Part shown: positions 7,335-14,982 of the stretch, in pieces
Layout of the letters: the number at the start of each line of letters is the position of its first letter
Numbering within the stretch: the first letter of the stretch is position 1
Assembly: GCA_025360895.1 (NCBI GenBank)
Contig: JANYBF010000048.1
Location: 1-24,233, forward strand
From: Verrucomicrobiota bacterium
GTDB lineage: Bacteria > Verrucomicrobiota > Verrucomicrobiia > Limisphaerales > JADLHS01
DNA length: 24,233 nt
Reading direction: 5' to 3'
The notes under the pieces: generated by a model
Database searches by the model: none
Told to the model about the DNA's origin: nothing
The model's input: the letters and a program-made list of their open reading frames with translations, nothing else
Program-made: the position numbers and the translations under genes

Positions 7335-7513
7335 AAAGTGCCGCAGCGGCAAGTCCTCCACGCCCTCCACGTCCTCCTCGGCGTCGTTCTCGATCTTGGG
7401 CCGGTTTCGAGGACGAGGAGGACGACGACGAAACAGAAAGAAAGGCTTTCAAACCGGCGCCAAGCGGGTTTGACCCGCGCCGGGACTCGGTCCGCCGTTT
7501 TTTTCAACTTTGA
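7331..7513 (+). CDS. Possible small Pro/Arg-rich then acidic protein (doubtful)
   Basis: A 60-residue frame starts at a TTG that overlaps the waaF stop codon (TTGA) and ends 31 bases before the chosen ftsK start. The protein would have a basic proline-arginine stretch (SPPRPPRPPRRRSRSW) followed by an acidic run (FEDEEDDDETE) and a charged tail. I recognise no family. In favour are the stop/start overlap and the fact that it fills the waaF-ftsK spacer. Against it are the rare TTG start, the low complexity, and a T-rich stretch at its end (7498-7504) that could instead belong to untranslated sequence. Its reality is uncertain. Confidence 0.3.
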   Translation: MKSAAAASPPRPPRPPRRRSRSWAGFEDEEDDDETERKAFKPAPSGFDPRRDSVRRFFQL

Positions 7514-7544
7514 ACTTCACGCGGTGGGCTGTTACGCTGCCGGC

Positions 7545-10163
7545 ATGTCTCGGAAAGGTTCATCAGAACCACATCACGGTTGGGCGGATTTCATTGGCAT
7601 TGCGCTGCTGGCGGCGGCGTTATTGTTGGTGGTGGCGCAATTTTCTTTTGATTGTTGTGACCTGCCTACGCTTTGTAATCCGGCCAACCAACCGCCGCAC
7701 AACTGGATCGGCCGGCTCGGCGCATATTTTGCCTGGGGATTCTTCCTGATGTTTGGCGTGACGGCCTACCTGGTGCCAGTGCTGTTCGCCGCGTTTGGCG
7801 TGGGATATCTGTTCAACTTCCTCGGCTATCTCCGCGAGCACTCCCGGTGGAGTCTGCTGTGGGCGGGGGTGTTGTTGCTGTCGTTGACCGGGCTGTTGCA
7901 CATCATGGAGGATTCCGGCCTGACCGGCAAAGCGCGTGATCAGATCGGCGCCCATAGCGCGGGCGGGTTGTTGGGTTTTTTGACGTATGAATACGCCTTC
8001 TGGATGCTCGGCAAAATCGGCGCCATCATCGTTTATGGGACGCTGAGCTTGATCGGCATTTTGTTCCTGACAAATTTCCGGCTCGGCGAATGGCTGCGGG
8101 CGCGGTTTGACGAGGAAACGGGACCGGCGGAAAAACCGGCGGCCGACCCGCAAGAAGCCGCGCTGGAGCGCAAGGCGCGGGAGTTGGAAAAGAAAAAAAA
8201 GGAACTCGAACAGGAAGTTGCGGCCGTCACCCGCTCCGGCCTCGGCCAGGATTTGAAACCGGTCCCGGAGCCGAACGTGCGCGACCTGAGCGTGCCCCAA
8301 GCGAAAGTGAAGAGCAGCAAACGGCCCGCACCTGAAACCGTAAAAGAAATCGAGCCAGCGGATGATGTGATCGTCATTTCGCCCCGCGAACTCGGCGCGA
8401 CCTCGACGGCGGACATTCTGGGTGGAGCGTCCCATGCGGAAGAAAAGAAATCCGACGACGACGCGAAGGACGAGTCCGCACCGGATGCGGAAAAAAAACC
8501 AACTGAGGCGCAAGTCAACATTACCGGCCTGACGCCAACGCGGCCCAAGGCGAAGTCAAAAAAACCCATCACGGTCGCTTCCACGCCGATCATCGGGAAT
8601 TACCAGTTGCCCTCGATCGATTTTCTCCAGTTGCCCGACATGACGGCGAAACCCACGGAGTCGCGGGAGGAATTGCTCGCCAACGCGCGGCTCATGCAGC
8701 AGACGCTGGCGCAGTTCGACATCCCGGTGGAGCTGGGCGACATCACCAAAGGCCCGACCATCACCCGCTACGAGTTGCATCCCGCGCCCGGGGTGAGGCT
8801 GGAAAAAATCAGCGCGCTGTCCAACAACATCGCTGCCGCGCTCAAGGCCGAACGCATCAACATTCTCGCGCCCGTGCCCGGCAAAAGTTCCGTGGGCGTC
8901 GAGGTGCCGAACGCGGTCAAGACCAAGGTCATCATGCGCGACCTGTTCGAGTCCGATGAGTGGCGCAACACCAAGGCGCGGATTCCCGTCGCCCTCGGCA
9001 AGGATGTTTACGGGCATCCGATCATCGCCGATCTCGCCGAGATGCCGCACTGCCTGATCGCCGGCAGCACTGGTTCCGGCAAATCAGTTTGCATCAACTC
9101 CATCATCGCGTCCCTGCTGTACCGCTTCTCCCCGGATCAATTGCGCTTTGTGATGATAGATCCCAAGGTCGTTGAGTTGCAGCAATACAACGCCCTGCCG
9201 CACCTCGTAGTGCCCGTCGTCACCGATCCCAAGAAGGTCATCCTCGCGCTGCGCTGGGTGGTGAACGAGATGGAAAAGCGGTATCAAATTTTTGCGCGCG
9301 TCGGGGTCCGCAACATCGCCACGTTCAATGCGCGGCCGAAAAACAAGCCGTTGCCGCAACAGGAACTCGAACTCCCGCTCAAGGCAAAGAAGGAAAAAGT
9401 CGAACCCGGCGCGGAAGGTTTCGCGGTGGAGGTGGACGAGGAAATTGTAGTGCCGCGCGAGGAGGACATCGTCATTCCCGAGAAGCTCAGTTACATCGTC
9501 GTCATCATTGACGAGCTGGCGGATTTGATGCTGGTCGCGCCGGCGGACGTGGAAATGGCCATCGCCCGTATTACGCAAATGGCGCGCGCGGCGGGGATTC
9601 ATTGCATCGTCGCAACGCAACGTCCGTCCGTGGACGTCATCACCGGCGTTATCAAGGCGAACATCCCGGCACGCATCGCGTTTCAAGTCGCGGCCAAGGT
9701 GGATTCGCGGACGATTCTCGACGCGATGGGCGCGGACAAGTTGCTGGGCAAGGGCGACATGCTGTATCTACCGCCCGGCTCGGCGAAGTTGATCCGCATT
9801 CAGGGCGCGCTCGTGACCGACCATGAAATTCAAAGTGTGGTGGACTTCATCGCGAAGCAGGCGAAGCCCAGTTATGAAATGGAAATTCACCAGCAGCTTT
9901 CCAAACCCACACCCACCTATGGGGACGAGAGCGGCATTGATGAGGACGAGGAGATCATCCAGCATTGCATCGAAGTGATCCGCAGCGAACAGAAGGCGAG
10001 TGTATCCTTGCTGCAACGGCGCTTGCGCCTCGGCTACGGCCGCGCCGCCCGCATCATGGATGAACTGGAGAATCGCGGCATCGTCGGCCCGAGCAATGGC
10101 GCCGAACCGCGGGAAATTTTGATTGATCTGGACGTCGCACCGCAGCCGGAAGCTGCGCCGTAG
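7545..10163 (+). CDS. ftsK: DNA translocase FtsK/SpoIIIE family
   Basis: This septum-located ATPase pumps chromosomal DNA and helps to resolve chromosomes at division. The start at 7545 (MSRKGSSEPHHGWADFIG) is chosen because it places about 15 polar residues before the first membrane span; the upstream open frame is low-complexity sequence. At 872 residues it fits the family. About four N-terminal spans lie within residues 15-175. A charged, Glu/Lys- and Ala/Pro-rich linker (about 185-350) follows, then the motor: Walker A GSTGSGKS (about 507-514) and Walker B YIVVIIDELADL (about 647-658). The ATQRPSVDVITGVIKANIP segment characteristic of FtsK is present. The C-terminal gamma winged helix, which reads KOPS polarity, is present (about 795-860; SVSLLQRRLRLGYGRAARIM). 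An acidic insert of about 45 residues lies between FNARPKNK and the Walker B strand. Confidence 0.96.
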   Translation: MSRKGSSEPHHGWADFIGIALLAAALLLVVAQFSFDCCDLPTLCNPANQPPHNWIGRLGAYFAWGFFLMFGVTAYLVPVLFAAFGVGYLFNFLGYLREHSRWSLLWAGVLLLSLTGLLHIMEDSGLTGKARDQIGAHSAGGLLGFLTYEYAFWMLGKIGAIIVYGTLSLIGILFLTNFRLGEWLRARFDEETGPAEKPAADPQEAALERKARELEKKKKELEQEVAAVTRSGLGQDLKPVPEPNVRDLSVPQAKVKSSKRPAPETVKEIEPADDVIVISPRELGATSTADILGGASHAEEKKSDDDAKDESAPDAEKKPTEAQVNITGLTPTRPKAKSKKPITVASTPIIGNYQLPSIDFLQLPDMTAKPTESREELLANARLMQQTLAQFDIPVELGDITKGPTITRYELHPAPGVRLEKISALSNNIAAALKAERINILAPVPGKSSVGVEVPNAVKTKVIMRDLFESDEWRNTKARIPVALGKDVYGHPIIADLAEMPHCLIAGSTGSGKSVCINSIIASLLYRFSPDQLRFVMIDPKVVELQQYNALPHLVVPVVTDPKKVILALRWVVNEMEKRYQIFARVGVRNIATFNARPKNKPLPQQELELPLKAKKEKVEPGAEGFAVEVDEEIVVPREEDIVIPEKLSYIVVIIDELADLMLVAPADVEMAIARITQMARAAGIHCIVATQRPSVDVITGVIKANIPARIAFQVAAKVDSRTILDAMGADKLLGKGDMLYLPPGSAKLIRIQGALVTDHEIQSVVDFIAKQAKPSYEMEIHQQLSKPTPTYGDESGIDEDEEIIQHCIEVIRSEQKASVSLLQRRLRLGYGRAARIMDELENRGIVGPSNGAEPREILIDLDVAPQPEAAP

Positions 10164-10831
10164 GGATTCGAAAGGCTCAGCGCGGCCTCGTGCGCGGTGA
10201 GAAATTTCTTCGCTATCAAACCCCGGGAAAGATACTCGCGCTCTTGGGCGAGCGTTTCGGGTTTCACTTGGCCCCGCTGAACAGCGGATGCGCACGGGTG
10301 GACCGGATGGCCTGCATGAGCGTTGCCAAATAACCCGCGATGGAGGCGACAATTTGAAAATAGCCTTTCACCCCTAGGGTGACAGATCGCAACATGTTCA
10401 AGCCGATTCCGTCGGTCAGTGCAGCCGTAACGAACTCGACCGCGAGCAATAACAGCAGAGCTAGGTTCAACGCCGCAAATAAGAAGCCATGCTGGTCAGA
10501 TTCTGCACAGGAGACCAGAATCAAACCAAGTGAACGCAAACATCGTTCGAGTTGCTTTGCGGCGGCGCAACCTGCAAGCTCGGTATATAAACATGCGTGC
10601 TACTGATCAGACCTGAAATAACCCGAACGAGGAAGACCTTAAAACCAGCTTGTCTGCTGTGTGGCGGTGCAGATTCCTGGATGGCTGACCAACTGACCCG
10701 GCGGAAATTACGAGACTGAGGGCGGACGACACATTATCAGTTCAACCCCCGAGACTTGGGGCGAAGTTCACGCGCAGGCCGTGGTGGAAATAAAGTGCGG
10801 TAACACGTTATATGCGAGATAATTTTTCAAG
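10164..10831. other. Gene-poor region between ftsK and the methyltransferase gene
   Basis: This 668-base stretch separates two convergent genes. It holds one doubtful minus-strand ORF (10264-10539). The remainder, especially 10600-10831, shows no ORF, no RNA gene that I can recognise and no repeat array. A small hairpin (cccc/gggg around 10747-10761) lies about 70 bases past the methyltransferase stop, but has no T tract. The region may be the remains of a decayed gene. Confidence 0.5.
10264..10539 (-). CDS. Possible small membrane protein or gene remnant
   Basis: A 91-residue frame starts at a TTG (10539); the open frame continues about 20 codons further upstream without an ATG. The sequence would have two hydrophobic segments (FLFAALNLALLLLLAVEF and YFQIVASIAGYLATLMQ), separated by a polar loop, and a basic tail. 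I recognise no family. The codons in the 3' half look like those of neighbouring genes. At its end, a GTG at 10267 overlaps the stop (GTGA) and opens a frame (VKPETLAQEREYLSRGL...) that runs antisense into the ftsK 3' end. Lack of a normal start suggests a truncated or decayed gene rather than an intact one. Confidence 0.3.
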   Translation of the reverse strand: MRSLGLILVSCAESDQHGFLFAALNLALLLLLAVEFVTAALTDGIGLNMLRSVTLGVKGYFQIVASIAGYLATLMQAIRSTRAHPLFSGAK

Positions 10832-11590
10832 TCATTCCCCCTTAACCACAACGCGCCCAGTGCTATCAATTCGATGCAGGAAAACGTCGCGTTTGGTTTC
10901 CTTAAAATACTCATCAACGGCTTTTCGAGCTCCTTGCCAATGCCCATAATCGTCAATGATCAACACGCCCCGTCGAATGAGCCGGGGGTAAAGATGAACC
11001 AGTTCGTGTTTAGTAGATTCGTACCAGTCCGTATCCAACCTCAGCAGTGAGATGGAAGCCGGAATATTCAGCGAAGCAGGGATGGTATCTTCAACTTTGC
11101 CTTTGATAAAAAAAACCTTCTCCATGGGATAGCCCGTTGCGGCGATGTTCACCCGCACGTCATCAAGACCGGCCTCGCACCAAATCCCATTCTTTCGATC
11201 TTGGTCCCGCGCCAGCTGGATGTCCGCCGCCACTCCATCAAAGCTTTTGTCGTGCTCCGAGGGCGCGGACATGCCTTCAAATGTATCGTAAAGATAGAGA
11301 GAGCGACTGGAATCGCCGTTGAGCAATAAAGTGCGCGCCACCACCACCATGCTGCCACCACGCCAGACCCCGCATTCGGCAATGGCACCTGGAACTTTAT
11401 TTTGAACGACGTATTTGACCGCATTCACCAACGCGGCCATGCGTTCCACGTTGGTCTTGGTGAACGGGCGGGCGGCCGTGATAATGGCTTTTTCCGCCTC
11501 GGACAGATCGGAAAGAGGATCGCATTCCCAATTGTAGCGGACCACATCGTAACCCAGCCGCCGGAAAATTTTTTTGAATAGTTTCTTCAT
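10832..11590 (-). CDS. TylF/MycF-type SAM-dependent O-methyltransferase
   Basis: This protein belongs to the TylF (macrocin O-methyltransferase) family, Mg2+- and SAM-dependent enzymes that methylate sugar hydroxyls. In bacteria with surface glycans, relatives are found in polysaccharide clusters. The protein has 252 residues, the family norm. Visible are the SAM-binding GAIAECGVWRGGS (residues 68-80), LYLYDTFEGMS (98-108), the catalytic/metal region LRLDTDWYEST (184-192; D186, D188) and IIDDYGHWQGARKAVDEY (211-228; D213, D214). The start ATG at 11590 is followed by a lysine-rich N terminus (MKKLFKKIFRRLG). It is divergent from the flippase gene and resembles the broken gene on the other side of it. 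The substrate is unknown, probably a sugar of the exported glycan. Confidence 0.85.
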   Translation of the reverse strand: MKKLFKKIFRRLGYDVVRYNWECDPLSDLSEAEKAIITAARPFTKTNVERMAALVNAVKYVVQNKVPGAIAECGVWRGGSMVVVARTLLLNGDSSRSLYLYDTFEGMSAPSEHDKSFDGVAADIQLARDQDRKNGIWCEAGLDDVRVNIAATGYPMEKVFFIKGKVEDTIPASLNIPASISLLRLDTDWYESTKHELVHLYPRLIRRGVLIIDDYGHWQGARKAVDEYFKETKRDVFLHRIDSTGRVVVKGE

Positions 11591-11771
11591 TTCTGTTTCG
11601 CTATCTTATACGAACAGTGAGCAATAATAACTGAATGCAGACAAGTTCTAATTGGGTTTCGGACCGGTTGACCAACGGACGGATTAGCCAGCTTGCCGTT
11701 CGCCGACGGTTAGTCAGTGTTTTCAGGAAGAACAACTGAATATCAGTCGTTATTTCAACAAGGTGTAAACG
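11591..11771. promoter_or_regulatory. Divergent promoter region, methyltransferase and flippase
   Basis: This 181-base spacer must drive two divergent genes. On the minus strand TATAAG (about 11605-11610) is a good -10 candidate 15-20 bases before the methyltransferase ATG, but it lacks a recognisable -35. On the plus strand there is a dyad at 11731-11751 and a Shine-Dalgarno-like AGGTG at 11761-11765, six bases before the flippase ATG. Confidence 0.4.
11731..11751. promoter_or_regulatory. Inverted repeat upstream of the flippase gene
   Basis: The arms aacaactga and tcagtcgtt flank the centre ata. They pair with one mismatch over nine positions, and the inner actga/tcagt pairing is perfect. 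It lies 20 bases before the flippase start, so a bound repressor there would block transcription or translation initiation. It resembles an operator in form only; no regulator is known. Confidence 0.35.
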
Positions 11772-13331
11772 ATGTCCCGCTTTCGCCGTATGGCACACAA
11801 CATGGCGTCGAGTTACGCTGCGTTGATCGCCGCTTCCGTTTATAGTCTGGTGTCGGTGCCGGTGGCCCTGCATTACCTTGGAGCGGAGTCGGGTCGCTTC
11901 ACGCTCTGGCTGCTGATGTCAACGATTACCGGATACCTGAGCCTGATTGATCTTGGCATGTCGGGGTCCGTGGCGCGGTTGCTGATCGATTACAAGGACC
12001 GGCAGGCGGGCGGCGAGTACGGCAGCTTGATCAAGACGGGCTGGCTGGTATTGCTGGCGCAGGCGGGAATTATTCTCTTGGCAGGAACCGGCCTGGCGCC
12101 AGTGCTGGCTTGGGTGTTGAAGATTGAGCCGGAACTGCGATCCGAATTCATCGGCCTGCTGGGATGGCAGAGCGGGTCGCTGGCGCTGGCTTTTGCGCTA
12201 CGGATCTTCAGCCATCTGCTCAACGCGCACCAGCGGAGTGATATCCAGAACTACGGCCAGATCTTCGGCTTTGCCCTGAACTTTATTCTGATGTGGTTCT
12301 TCTTCCGGGCGGGCTACGGGGTCTTCAGTCTGGCATGGGCCACGTTGCTGACGACTCTTTTCGGTGGACTCGTTTGTCTCGGGGCGTGTCAGCGACTCAG
12401 ATTATTCCCGCCGCCAGGAACGTGGGGGCGGATTTCCTGGGAACGATTTCGCGAACTCTTTCGCTTTGGTCAGGACATGTTTCTGGTGGCGTTGGGAACA
12501 CAACTCATCATGGCCAGCCAGATTTTAATCATCCAACGCTCGCTTGGCTCGGCGGCGGCTACGTTGTGGGGACTGGGAACGCGCATGTTTTTCTTGGTGT
12601 CGCAAGTCATCTGGCGGATTTCGGATACTGCCGGGCCGACATTCTCGGAAATGATTGTGCGCGGCGAACGAGAGAAATTGCCGGCGCGCTACCGGGAGAT
12701 GGTGGTTTTGACCGCGTCCTTGGCCGGTGTTTTTGCGGTTGGATTTGCCCTGTGCAACAGCTTGTTCGTAACCGTGTGGACCCGCGGAAAAGTGACGTGG
12801 CCAGCCATAAACGATGTGGCGTTGGGCGTGTGGATGGTGATTTCGGCCGTCCAGCGTTGTCACAACGGCTTTGTGCTGCTGACCAAAAAAATTGAATTTC
12901 AACGTTTCCTGTTCTTTGCCGAGGGGGCCGTATTTGTAATTTTGTCCCTCTTCGTTATCAACCACGGGGGCATTCTCGCGGTGATTCTGTGTTCCATTTG
13001 CTGCAGCACATTCTTCGGTCTGACCTATGGCGTGTGGCGGACTCATCAATATTTTCAGATCCCTCTCAAAGAAGTCGGCTTGCGCTGGATGTCGCCCATG
13101 GGGCGAACAATCTTGTGGTGTTCGCCGGTCGCACTGGCGGTCTGGTGGTTGACGCTCACGATTGATCAACCTTTGGGGCGATTGCTGCTCTGTAGTGGAT
13201 TGTATTTTTTCGCGGCTGCTGGCATTTTTATCCGCTGCGGTCTGTCGCTAAGTTTTCAGAAAGAAATCGTGGCGCGGGTTCCGGCTTCGCTCCGTATTAT
13301 TTTGAAGCACCTAGTTGCGGGAAGCGTTTGA
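11772..13331 (+). CDS. Polysaccharide flippase (Wzx/MATE-like oligosaccharide exporter)
   Basis: This integral inner-membrane protein of the MOP superfamily probably flips lipid-linked oligosaccharide units for O-antigen or exopolysaccharide assembly. It has 519 residues and many hydrophobic spans (I read about 12-14), beginning with NMASSYAALIAASVYSLVSV. The N-terminal LIDLGMSGSVARLL stretch is typical of the Wzx/RfbX-type proteins. The ATG at 11772 is preceded by AGGTG (11761-11765) at good spacing, one of the few clear Shine-Dalgarno sites in the window. It is flanked on both sides by TylF-like methyltransferase genes pointing the other way, which suggests a small glycan module. Assignment is to the superfamily; the exact substrate is unknown. 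Confidence 0.8.
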   Translation: MSRFRRMAHNMASSYAALIAASVYSLVSVPVALHYLGAESGRFTLWLLMSTITGYLSLIDLGMSGSVARLLIDYKDRQAGGEYGSLIKTGWLVLLAQAGIILLAGTGLAPVLAWVLKIEPELRSEFIGLLGWQSGSLALAFALRIFSHLLNAHQRSDIQNYGQIFGFALNFILMWFFFRAGYGVFSLAWATLLTTLFGGLVCLGACQRLRLFPPPGTWGRISWERFRELFRFGQDMFLVALGTQLIMASQILIIQRSLGSAAATLWGLGTRMFFLVSQVIWRISDTAGPTFSEMIVRGEREKLPARYREMVVLTASLAGVFAVGFALCNSLFVTVWTRGKVTWPAINDVALGVWMVISAVQRCHNGFVLLTKKIEFQRFLFFAEGAVFVILSLFVINHGGILAVILCSICCSTFFGLTYGVWRTHQYFQIPLKEVGLRWMSPMGRTILWCSPVALAVWWLTLTIDQPLGRLLLCSGLYFFAAAGIFIRCGLSLSFQKEIVARVPASLRIILKHLVAGSV

Positions 13332-13363
13332 GCCGAGACTGCTTTTGCCTGCGGGAAAAAGTT

Positions 13364-14094
13364 TTATGGTTTGATCCAATAACCGCGATCAGCATCAATG
13401 CGGGTGCTGGGAGTGGTTATCTTGTGGTGCGTTCGATATTCGTCGGTCGCCTTCCGGCAGCCTTCCCAACGGAAATAGTCGTCCAAAACCAGGACTCCAC
13501 CGGGGCTCAAACGCGGATACAGGTGTTCCAGGCAGACTTGGGTTGAGGCATACCAATCGCCAGCCAAACGCAACAGGGCAATGGATTTCAGCTTGGTGGT
13601 AGAGATTGGAACGGTGTCTTGAAACCAGCCCACATGAAACTCCACACCTGAAGAATTCAGTCCCGCTTTATCGAGAAGGGTGGCCTTGACTTCATCCAAG
13701 CCGGCTTCGCACTTGGCCACGGGGACAACTTGCCATCTTTGTGGCCATCACTGTAGTCAGCCGCTTTTGCCCCGTCTTCCACCCCAGGTTACGGCAGTCC
13801 TTGAAAGGAATCAAACAGATGCAACTGCGCCTTTGCCGCCATTCTTTGAGCACCGACCCCATGATCAGCGCTGACCCGCCTCGCCAAACGCCACATTCGA
13901 CGAAGTCGCCTGAAACCTCGCGGATAATGACATCGTTGGATAACTCCACAAGCTGCGGCAACGCCCCAAGCTGGCCATGGTGTAATTCGTAGCGTGACAT
14001 AACGCTCGCTCGCGGCCCGGTGATGGCAATCCATTCAGCAAACAAAACCACCGACTGTTGATCGCGACAGTTTAGGATTTTCCGTCTGATTCAT
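13364..14094 (-). pseudogene. Decayed TylF-like O-methyltransferase
   Basis: Pieces of a TylF-family methyltransferase are spread over different frames. The N-terminal part (from an ATG at 14094 or a GTG at 14051) shows GDFVECGVWRGGSALIMG. The frame then shifts near 13830-13850 into a second frame encoding QLHLFDSFQGLP, which ends at a TAA (about 13789-13791) where a Glu codon would be expected. That frame continues after the stop as PGVEDGAKAADYSDGHKDGK. A second shift near 13720 restores the frame for CEAGLDEVKATLL and the C-terminal half with LRLAGDWYAST and LDDYFRWEGCRKATDEY. Within this half, the usual aspartate of LRLDxDWY is alanine. At least three inactivating changes plus a changed active-site residue argue for a true pseudogene rather than a sequencing slip. 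It resembles, but is clearly distinct from, the intact gene at 10832-11590. Confidence 0.85.
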
Positions 14095-14223
14095 TCTTGA
14101 TGTTCCTTGGTCTCTCAACTCTGGGAAACGACCGGCCCATTGCTATGGCAGATAAATGCATCCGCAATAAATTTGAAATTGGACTCGCCAGGCAGCCAGA
14201 ACCCGCGAGGCGGTAAGAGGCGG

Positions 14224-14250
14224 CTTCGGGTGTCGGTCGCTTCGGGTGTC
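14224..14250 (+). repeat. Direct repeat at the left edge of the IS remnant
   Basis: The 12-base word gcttcgggtgtc occurs at about 14223-14234 and again at 14239-14250, with a 16-base period. The second copy runs into the start of the left inverted end (tgtc, 14247-14250). It may be a product of insertion or slippage at the element boundary. Confidence 0.5.
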
Positions 14251-14301
14251 AAAACTCTTTAGAAATGTCCCCTTAAGAACTCAGGAGAAAATGTCCCCTT
14301 G
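14246..14301 (+). repeat. Left inverted end of the IS remnant
   Basis: The terminal part gtgtcaaaactctttag is followed by two atgtcccctt motifs (14265-14274 and 14291-14300). It matches the reverse complement of 14846-14899 over its whole length, with a few substitutions and one- or two-base gaps. The transposase stop codon lies within it, so the 3' end of the transposase reads into this end. Confidence 0.75.
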
Positions 14302-14797
14302 GTTGCTTGTTGTTTTCCCCACCCCCCAGACGCTCCGCGCGCCGGCGGGCCAGTGCCCCGCGCCCACTCCCAATCATCTGCTTCCGCCACGGGTGCGTCG
14401 CCGCCGGTTGGTTTTCCTGACGTGGCCGGTGGCGTTGCCGGCGGCGGCGCACGGTGCGTTTGTTCTCCGCCAAGAGCCAACGGCGGAGCGGCTCGTGCTT
14501 CACCACGAGCTTTTCCTTCCCCAGATACTCCGCCGCCAACGTCGGCCCACAGTCCGAATACCGTTCTGCATACCGCGCCAATATCTTCGCGCGCAGTTCC
14601 GGAGCTGTGCGGCGTTGGCTAGGTTTGCCGCGCAAGCGGTGAACCAAACCGCCGTCACCACGGGTGTCATACCGCTTCCAGACACGTCGGGTCTGGCGAG
14701 AGCAAAGCCCCAACCCCTCGCTGGCTTCCACCAAACTCAACTCTTTTGTTGTCACGCTGGCCCTGATGCCAACCCGTTGCCGTTCCTTCCCACTCAT
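14273..14797 (-). pseudogene. Truncated ISNCY-type transposase, N-terminal half
   Basis: The 174-codon frame begins MSGKERQRVGIRASV and shows a helix-turn-helix region (EASEGLGLCSRQTRRVWKRY, about residues 25-44). The motif GDGGLVHRLRGKPSQRR follows, then GPTLAAEYL and a basic RRRRQRHR (about 116-123). This order is what I know from ISNCY-family transposases with an HTH followed by an rve-type DDE core. The whole DDE core is missing. After the basic run the sequence departs from the family and passes into the IS end (GGGENNKQPRGHFLLSS). An internal deletion best explains this. It cannot be catalytically active. Confidence 0.8.
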
Positions 14798-14845
14798 CGT
14801 TAATGTTCCCCTCTGGGCGAGAGTTGCTACCGCAACTGCCGCCGC

Positions 14846-14899
14846 AGGGGGACATTTTCATCGCGGCCATGAAAGGACATTCTCAAAGAGTCGGGACAC
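14846..14899 (-). repeat. Right inverted end of the IS remnant
   Basis: The stretch gggggacattttc (from 14847) and the more distal aaaggacattctcaaagag, ending in gggacac (14893-14899), are the inverted counterparts of the left end. This end lies 83 bases upstream of the ppiD-like start codon, so the element has replaced the natural upstream region of that gene. Confidence 0.75.
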
Positions 14900-14953
14900 A
14901 ACCGCTTTTTACATTGACCGGGCAGGGCGAAGCCGGTTACGGTGCGCCCCTTG

Positions 14954-14977
14954 TTTTAGCCAAAATTTTAGCCAAAA
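14954..14977 (+). repeat. Perfect 12-bp tandem duplication before the ppiD-like gene
   Basis: The word ttttagccaaaa occurs twice head to tail (14954-14965 and 14966-14977) and ends five bases before the ATG at 14983. The AT-rich duplication takes up the ribosome-binding region. No Shine-Dalgarno site is otherwise visible. A weak promoter candidate (TTGACC at 14914-14919 with TTACGG 17 bases later) lies just inside the spacer left by the IS. Confidence 0.7.
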
Positions 14978-14982
14978 AGAAT

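Larger units (their letters stand above)
14246..14899 (-). mobile_element. Internally deleted insertion sequence (ISNCY-like)
   Basis: The element is bounded by imperfect inverted ends. The left end (14246 onward) reads gtgtcaaaactctttagaaa; the reverse complement of the right end (from 14899) reads gtgtcccgactctttgagaa. Each end also carries two spaced copies of atgtcc (left at 14265 and 14291; right at matching positions, 25-26 bases apart). Inside lies a transposase piece of 174 codons that has lost the catalytic domain. At about 650 bases the element is much shorter than a complete element of this kind should be. No clear target-site duplication is seen. It sits between the methyltransferase pseudogene and the ppiD-like gene and is presumably immobile unless a full copy acts in trans. 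Confidence 0.75.

Noticed and set aside
6276..7370. Long open frame on the minus strand across waaF
   Set aside because: It is antisense to waaF, whose GT9 motifs are clear. The encoded sequence is arginine-rich and shows no domain.
7483..7504. Rho-independent terminator before ftsK
   Set aside because: A run of seven Ts (7498-7504) is present, but the only adjacent stem is four base pairs (ggac/gtcc) and is separated from the Ts by four bases; too weak to call.
7338..7544. Longer N terminus for FtsK starting at 7338
   Set aside because: The added 69 residues are Arg/Leu-rich and unlike any FtsK N terminus; the ATG at 7545 gives the usual short polar leader before the first membrane span.
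10600..10831. tRNA or small RNA gene in the gene-poor stretch
   Set aside because: No cloverleaf, T-loop (GGTTCRANNC) or convincing terminator-linked structure could be found by eye on either strand.
13789..14034. Independent small gene on the minus strand
   Set aside because: Its C-terminal QLHLFDSFQGLP belongs to the TylF-like methyltransferase, so it is one frame of the pseudogene and not a separate gene.
14299..14642. Plus-strand frames within the IS remnant
   Set aside because: They are antisense to the recognisable transposase fragment and have proline- and arginine-rich low-complexity products.
14803..14982. Longer N terminus for the SurA/PpiD-like protein starting at 14803
   Set aside because: These 60 codons run through the right end of the IS remnant and would place a long polar sequence in front of the signal-anchor.
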